A stretch of DNA of 35,860 bases from Thiotrichaceae bacterium (GTDB lineage Bacteria; Pseudomonadota; Gammaproteobacteria; Thiotrichales; Thiotrichaceae). The position numbers were made by a program, and so were the translations under genes. Where the stretch lies: contig WFWY01000021.1 of assembly GCA_015490895.1 (NCBI GenBank), positions 1 to 35,860 of the forward strand. The letters are read 5' to 3'. The notes beneath the pieces are model-generated. The model was not told the origin of the DNA and made no database searches. It was given only the letters and a program-made list of their open reading frames with translations. Positions 33,325 to 35,860 of the stretch are shown piece by piece (within the stretch, counting starts at the first letter, position 1; each line of letters opens with the position of its first letter).

Positions 33325-34506
33325 TTACGCCGAAAATGACGCCATAGCTGCACTAACAGCTTTGCCCGAGTTAATTTCAACACCCATATCAGACAGTACA
33401 GCATCCAGTGCGCCCAGACAGGTCAGTACATTCTGCTGGTTACTGGCAAAGCCCATCAAACCGATACGCCATATCTTTCCCGCCATGGGACCCAGCCCGG
33501 AACCTATTTCAAGGTTATAGCGATTTAATAGTTCAGAGCGTACTTTTGCTTCATCGGTACCTGCAGGAAACTCAACGGCATTAAGTTGAGGCAAGCGGTG
33601 TGCTTCATCGACGAAGAAAGAAAGTCCCATGGCTTCGATGCCGGCTTTTAGAGCCTGATGGTTTTTATCATGTCGAGCCCAGGCATTTTCCAGCCCCTCT
33701 TCCTGCAAGATAACGAGTGACTCATGCAGGCCGTAGAGCGCATTGATGGGAGCCGTGTGGTGGTAAGAGCGCTGGGCACCGCTGCCCCAGTAGTCCATGA
33801 CGAGATTCAGATCCATAAACCAGCTTTGTACCTTGGTCTTACGGTTCTTGATAACGGCAATCGCGCGCTCACTGAAGCTGACCGGTGAGATGCCAGGAGT
33901 ACAAGACAGACACTTTTGAGTGCCGGAGTAAATCGCGTCTATTTCCCACTCGTCTACTTTCAGGGGAGAGCCTCCTAGAGATGTCACCGCATCAACAATG
34001 GCGAGACAATCGTACTGATGCGCCAGAGCCACCAGCGCCTGTGCATCCGAGACTGCACCTGTGGACGTTTCAGCATGCACAAAGGCTACAATTTTCGCAT
34101 CTTTGTGATCCTGTAGTGCCTGTTCGACCTTTTCAGCATCAACGGGCTTGCCCCAGTCGTCCTGTACCATAATCGCTTCACCACCACAGCGTTCGACGTT
34201 TTCTTTCATGCGCCCACCAAAAACGCCATTTTGACAGACAATAACCTTGTCCCCAGGCTCAATCAGGTTGGTAAAACAGGTTTCCATTCCTGCTGATCCG
34301 GGAGCAGAGACTGGCATGGTGAGCTTGTTTTCCGTCAGGAATGCCGCTTGTAGCAGTTCTTTGGTCTCATCCATCATGGAGACAAATACCGGATCAAGGT
34401 GGCCGATAGTGGGGCGTGCCATGGCTTCCAGAACACGCGGGTTGACATCAGAGGGGCCGGGGCCCATTAGCGTGCGTACGGGAGGATGAAATGAAGATAG
34501 GGTCAT
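33325..34506 (-). CDS. PLP-dependent serine/alanine-glyoxylate aminotransferase
   Basis: Class V aminotransferase of the AGXT/SgaA family: transfers an amino group from serine or alanine to glyoxylate. 393 aa, with LMGPGPSDVNPRVLEAM near the start, the glycine-rich SAPGSAGMETCF, and the PLP lysine K198 in YSGTQKCLS. Upstream AGGA precedes the ATG. Convergent with the nitrate operon (94 bp between stops) and divergent from the next gene. In autotrophs it could serve photorespiratory glyoxylate; no serine-cycle or glycolate genes are in the window, so the exact substrates stay open. Confidence 0.92.
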   Translation of the reverse strand: MTLSSFHPPVRTLMGPGPSDVNPRVLEAMARPTIGHLDPVFVSMMDETKELLQAAFLTENKLTMPVSAPGSAGMETCFTNLIEPGDKVIVCQNGVFGGRMKENVERCGGEAIMVQDDWGKPVDAEKVEQALQDHKDAKIVAFVHAETSTGAVSDAQALVALAHQYDCLAIVDAVTSLGGSPLKVDEWEIDAIYSGTQKCLSCTPGISPVSFSERAIAVIKNRKTKVQSWFMDLNLVMDYWGSGAQRSYHHTAPINALYGLHESLVILQEEGLENAWARHDKNHQALKAGIEAMGLSFFVDEAHRLPQLNAVEFPAGTDEAKVRSELLNRYNLEIGSGLGPMAGKIWRIGLMGFASNQQNVLTCLGALDAVLSDMGVEINSGKAVSAAMASFSA

Positions 34507-34624
34507 AGCGTAGTCCTGTCAGATAAAAAACATAAAGCAGTGGATAATACCGATATCGAAAGTATTGTCCAAGTAACCCGTGGATGTTTGTTACAATTCC
34601 TCTTTTCCCTTGTGTTGATACGCT

Positions 34625-35662
34625 ATGGCCTCCCTCCCGACTCTGCACCTCGTTATTCCCGGTTTATTAACACCACTGGCAACCTGGAAACGGGATTATG
34701 ATTTTGTTCCAGCGTCATCCTTGCTGGTACAGAAACTTTCCGGTATGAAAAAACAAAAAAGCGGGCAGGCAGACTGGATTTCTACCGTTTATGCCTTGCT
34801 GCCACCATCATCAGAAACCACTACGGTGTCGCATGCCGAGAATTGCTTTGCTTTTGAGTTCGGGCAAGCACCACCGGTTACGGATGTCCCCGGTGCCGTG
34901 TTATGTGCAGACCCCATTGAACTGGAGGCAGGCATGAGTGACATCATGATTGGCACAACAGTGATTGATGATCTGACCCCTCGGGAACAGCAACAATTAC
35001 AATCCCTGTTGAACCAGCATTTTTCACAGGATGGCTGGTACTTCAGGGTATCCGGGCAGGGGCGCTGGTTTTTATTGCTACCACAGCAACACAAACCGGA
35101 GCAGACTTTTTCCATTGAGCTGGCTCTGGGCAAGAGTTTGCGTGACCTGGTGGAAGGCACGGAGGCCGTGCAATGGAGCAAGCAACTCAATGAATTACAA
35201 ATGCTGTTGTATAGCTCAGTCACCAATCAACAGCGCGAGCAACAGCGTCAACGACAGATCAGTAGTTTTTGGCTATGGGATATCGTCACGCCTGCTTACG
35301 CCCCATGTTCTACTGCTGGAGACTTAAAATTTATCGCAGGAGGTGGCTATGAAGGGCAGGTAATGGCACATCATGCCCAGGTTGACTGGATGGATTTCTT
35401 TGATGAAGCACCTGATAAAGACCTGACCGGAATCTATATTTATCGGGATCTGGTTATTGCTGCAAGGGAGAATAATCTCGCCATGTGGCAGGAAAAACTG
35501 CAACAACTGGAAGCCTTCCTGCCCGTTTTATTCAAGCACAGTCACCGCAGGGTCGTCTTGCATACCGGTGATGGTGTGTTCTGGCAGCAGGGACAAAGTT
35601 TGTGGGGGCGGCTCACAGGGGGAAGGTGGCGTCTTAAAAAGACCTTGCTGGATTATCTCTAG
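34625..35662 (+). CDS. RpfE-type / COG4255-like protein (phosphoglycerate-mutase-like), unknown function
   Basis: 345 aa, no signal peptide or membrane helix. LHLVIPGLLTPLATW at the N-terminus and a central SSFWLWDIVTPAY segment resemble the uncharacterised 'RpfE-type regulatory protein' family that often precedes recJ in gammaproteobacteria. This call rests on general resemblance and is uncertain. The C-terminal basic tail (RLTGGRWRLKKTLLDYL) is also typical. No ribosome site of note before the ATG. The stop codon TAG is the first three bases of a repeat element. Confidence 0.6.
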   Translation: MASLPTLHLVIPGLLTPLATWKRDYDFVPASSLLVQKLSGMKKQKSGQADWISTVYALLPPSSETTTVSHAENCFAFEFGQAPPVTDVPGAVLCADPIELEAGMSDIMIGTTVIDDLTPREQQQLQSLLNQHFSQDGWYFRVSGQGRWFLLLPQQHKPEQTFSIELALGKSLRDLVEGTEAVQWSKQLNELQMLLYSSVTNQQREQQRQRQISSFWLWDIVTPAYAPCSTAGDLKFIAGGGYEGQVMAHHAQVDWMDFFDEAPDKDLTGIYIYRDLVIAARENNLAMWQEKLQQLEAFLPVLFKHSHRRVVLHTGDGVFWQQGQSLWGRLTGGRWRLKKTLLDYL

Positions 35663-35782
35663 GAAGCTGTTTGAGAACTAGCATTTCTAAAATATCACCA
35701 CGATATATAGTGTATATATGTATTGAAAAAGTACTATATATTGATTGAGGTGCTGATCTTTTGAGTTTTTGGACAACCTCCC
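35660..35782. repeat. Small inverted-repeat element of a second family
   Basis: About 123 bp. Left end TAGGAAGCTGTTTGAGAACT; right end, complemented, GGGAGGTTGTCCAAAAACTC. The interior is also palindromic: ATATATAGT (35703-35711) with ACTATATAT (35733-35741). No coding capacity. The left end overlaps the stop codon of the RpfE-like gene. A related end occurs at 21131. Confidence 0.6.
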
Positions 35783-35797
35783 AGGAGAGACTCCTGG
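35781..35797. terminator. Hairpin after the second-family element
   Basis: CCAGGAG (35781-35787) and CTCCTGG (35791-35797) with a 3-nt loop. Perfect 7-bp stem without a following T run, so termination is only possible, not shown. The remaining bases to the window end (35798-35860) hold no gene I can support. Confidence 0.35.
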
Positions 35798-35860
35798 CGG
35801 ACGGGAGAAATACTGCTCCGCATTGTACGCGTTAGCTTTTCACCCTGCCGGGAACAAGCA

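Overview
The window looks like chromosomal DNA of a free-living or symbiotic gammaproteobacterium, most likely a sulfur oxidiser. The grounds are a SoeABC-type sulfite dehydrogenase operon, a ubiEJB ubiquinone cluster, an OxyR with both peroxide-sensing cysteines, PBP1b with a UB2H-type architecture, and a complete assimilatory nitrate pathway. I saw no tRNA, rRNA, CRISPR array, intact transposase or prophage. The genus cannot be named from sequence reading alone.

Layout. Positions 2-6977 (+) are housekeeping: the end of a uracil-DNA glycosylase-like gene, PBP1b (mrcB) with a downstream TPR lipoprotein that looks like an LpoP-type activator, then yoaA/dinG helicase, tsaB and pncC in an overlapping run. 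Positions 7144-11029 (-) hold an unknown 299-aa protein, oxyR, a small zinc-ribbon protein whose ATG abuts the oxyR stop, and an orphan TRAP solute-binding lipoprotein. Positions 11714-14807 (-) are ubiE-ubiJ-ubiB. A secreted, charged, Cys-containing protein follows at 14979-15716 (+). Positions 16099-20963 (+) are soeA-soeB-soeC, with a dispersed repeat sitting between soeB and soeC.

Positions 21274-33230 are two divergent operons for nitrate assimilation around a 530-bp control region. Leftward: narK nitrate transporter, a membrane-anchored PP2C phosphatase/Ser-Thr kinase fusion, and a membrane-anchored amidohydrolase. Rightward: nirB, nirD, nasA and a 631-aa protein that fuses a four-cluster ferredoxin (DmsB/SoeB type) to an eight-helix DmsC/NrfD-like anchor. 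Both operons have sequence-perfect or near-perfect sigma-54 promoters facing outwards and an NtrC-like site lies between them. The fused protein suggests that the cytoplasmic nitrate reductase is bound to the membrane and fed by quinol, on the same plan as SoeABC. This is the most interesting system in the window.

The region ends with a PLP aminotransferase (-) and an RpfE/COG4255-like gene (+). Through the whole window small non-coding repeats are scattered: a ~163-bp fold-back (MITE-like) family with three full copies and two degenerate relatives, a second family with GGAGG(C/T)TGTCC ends, and a pair of 80-100 bp repeats. Several of these begin exactly on the stop codon of the preceding gene.
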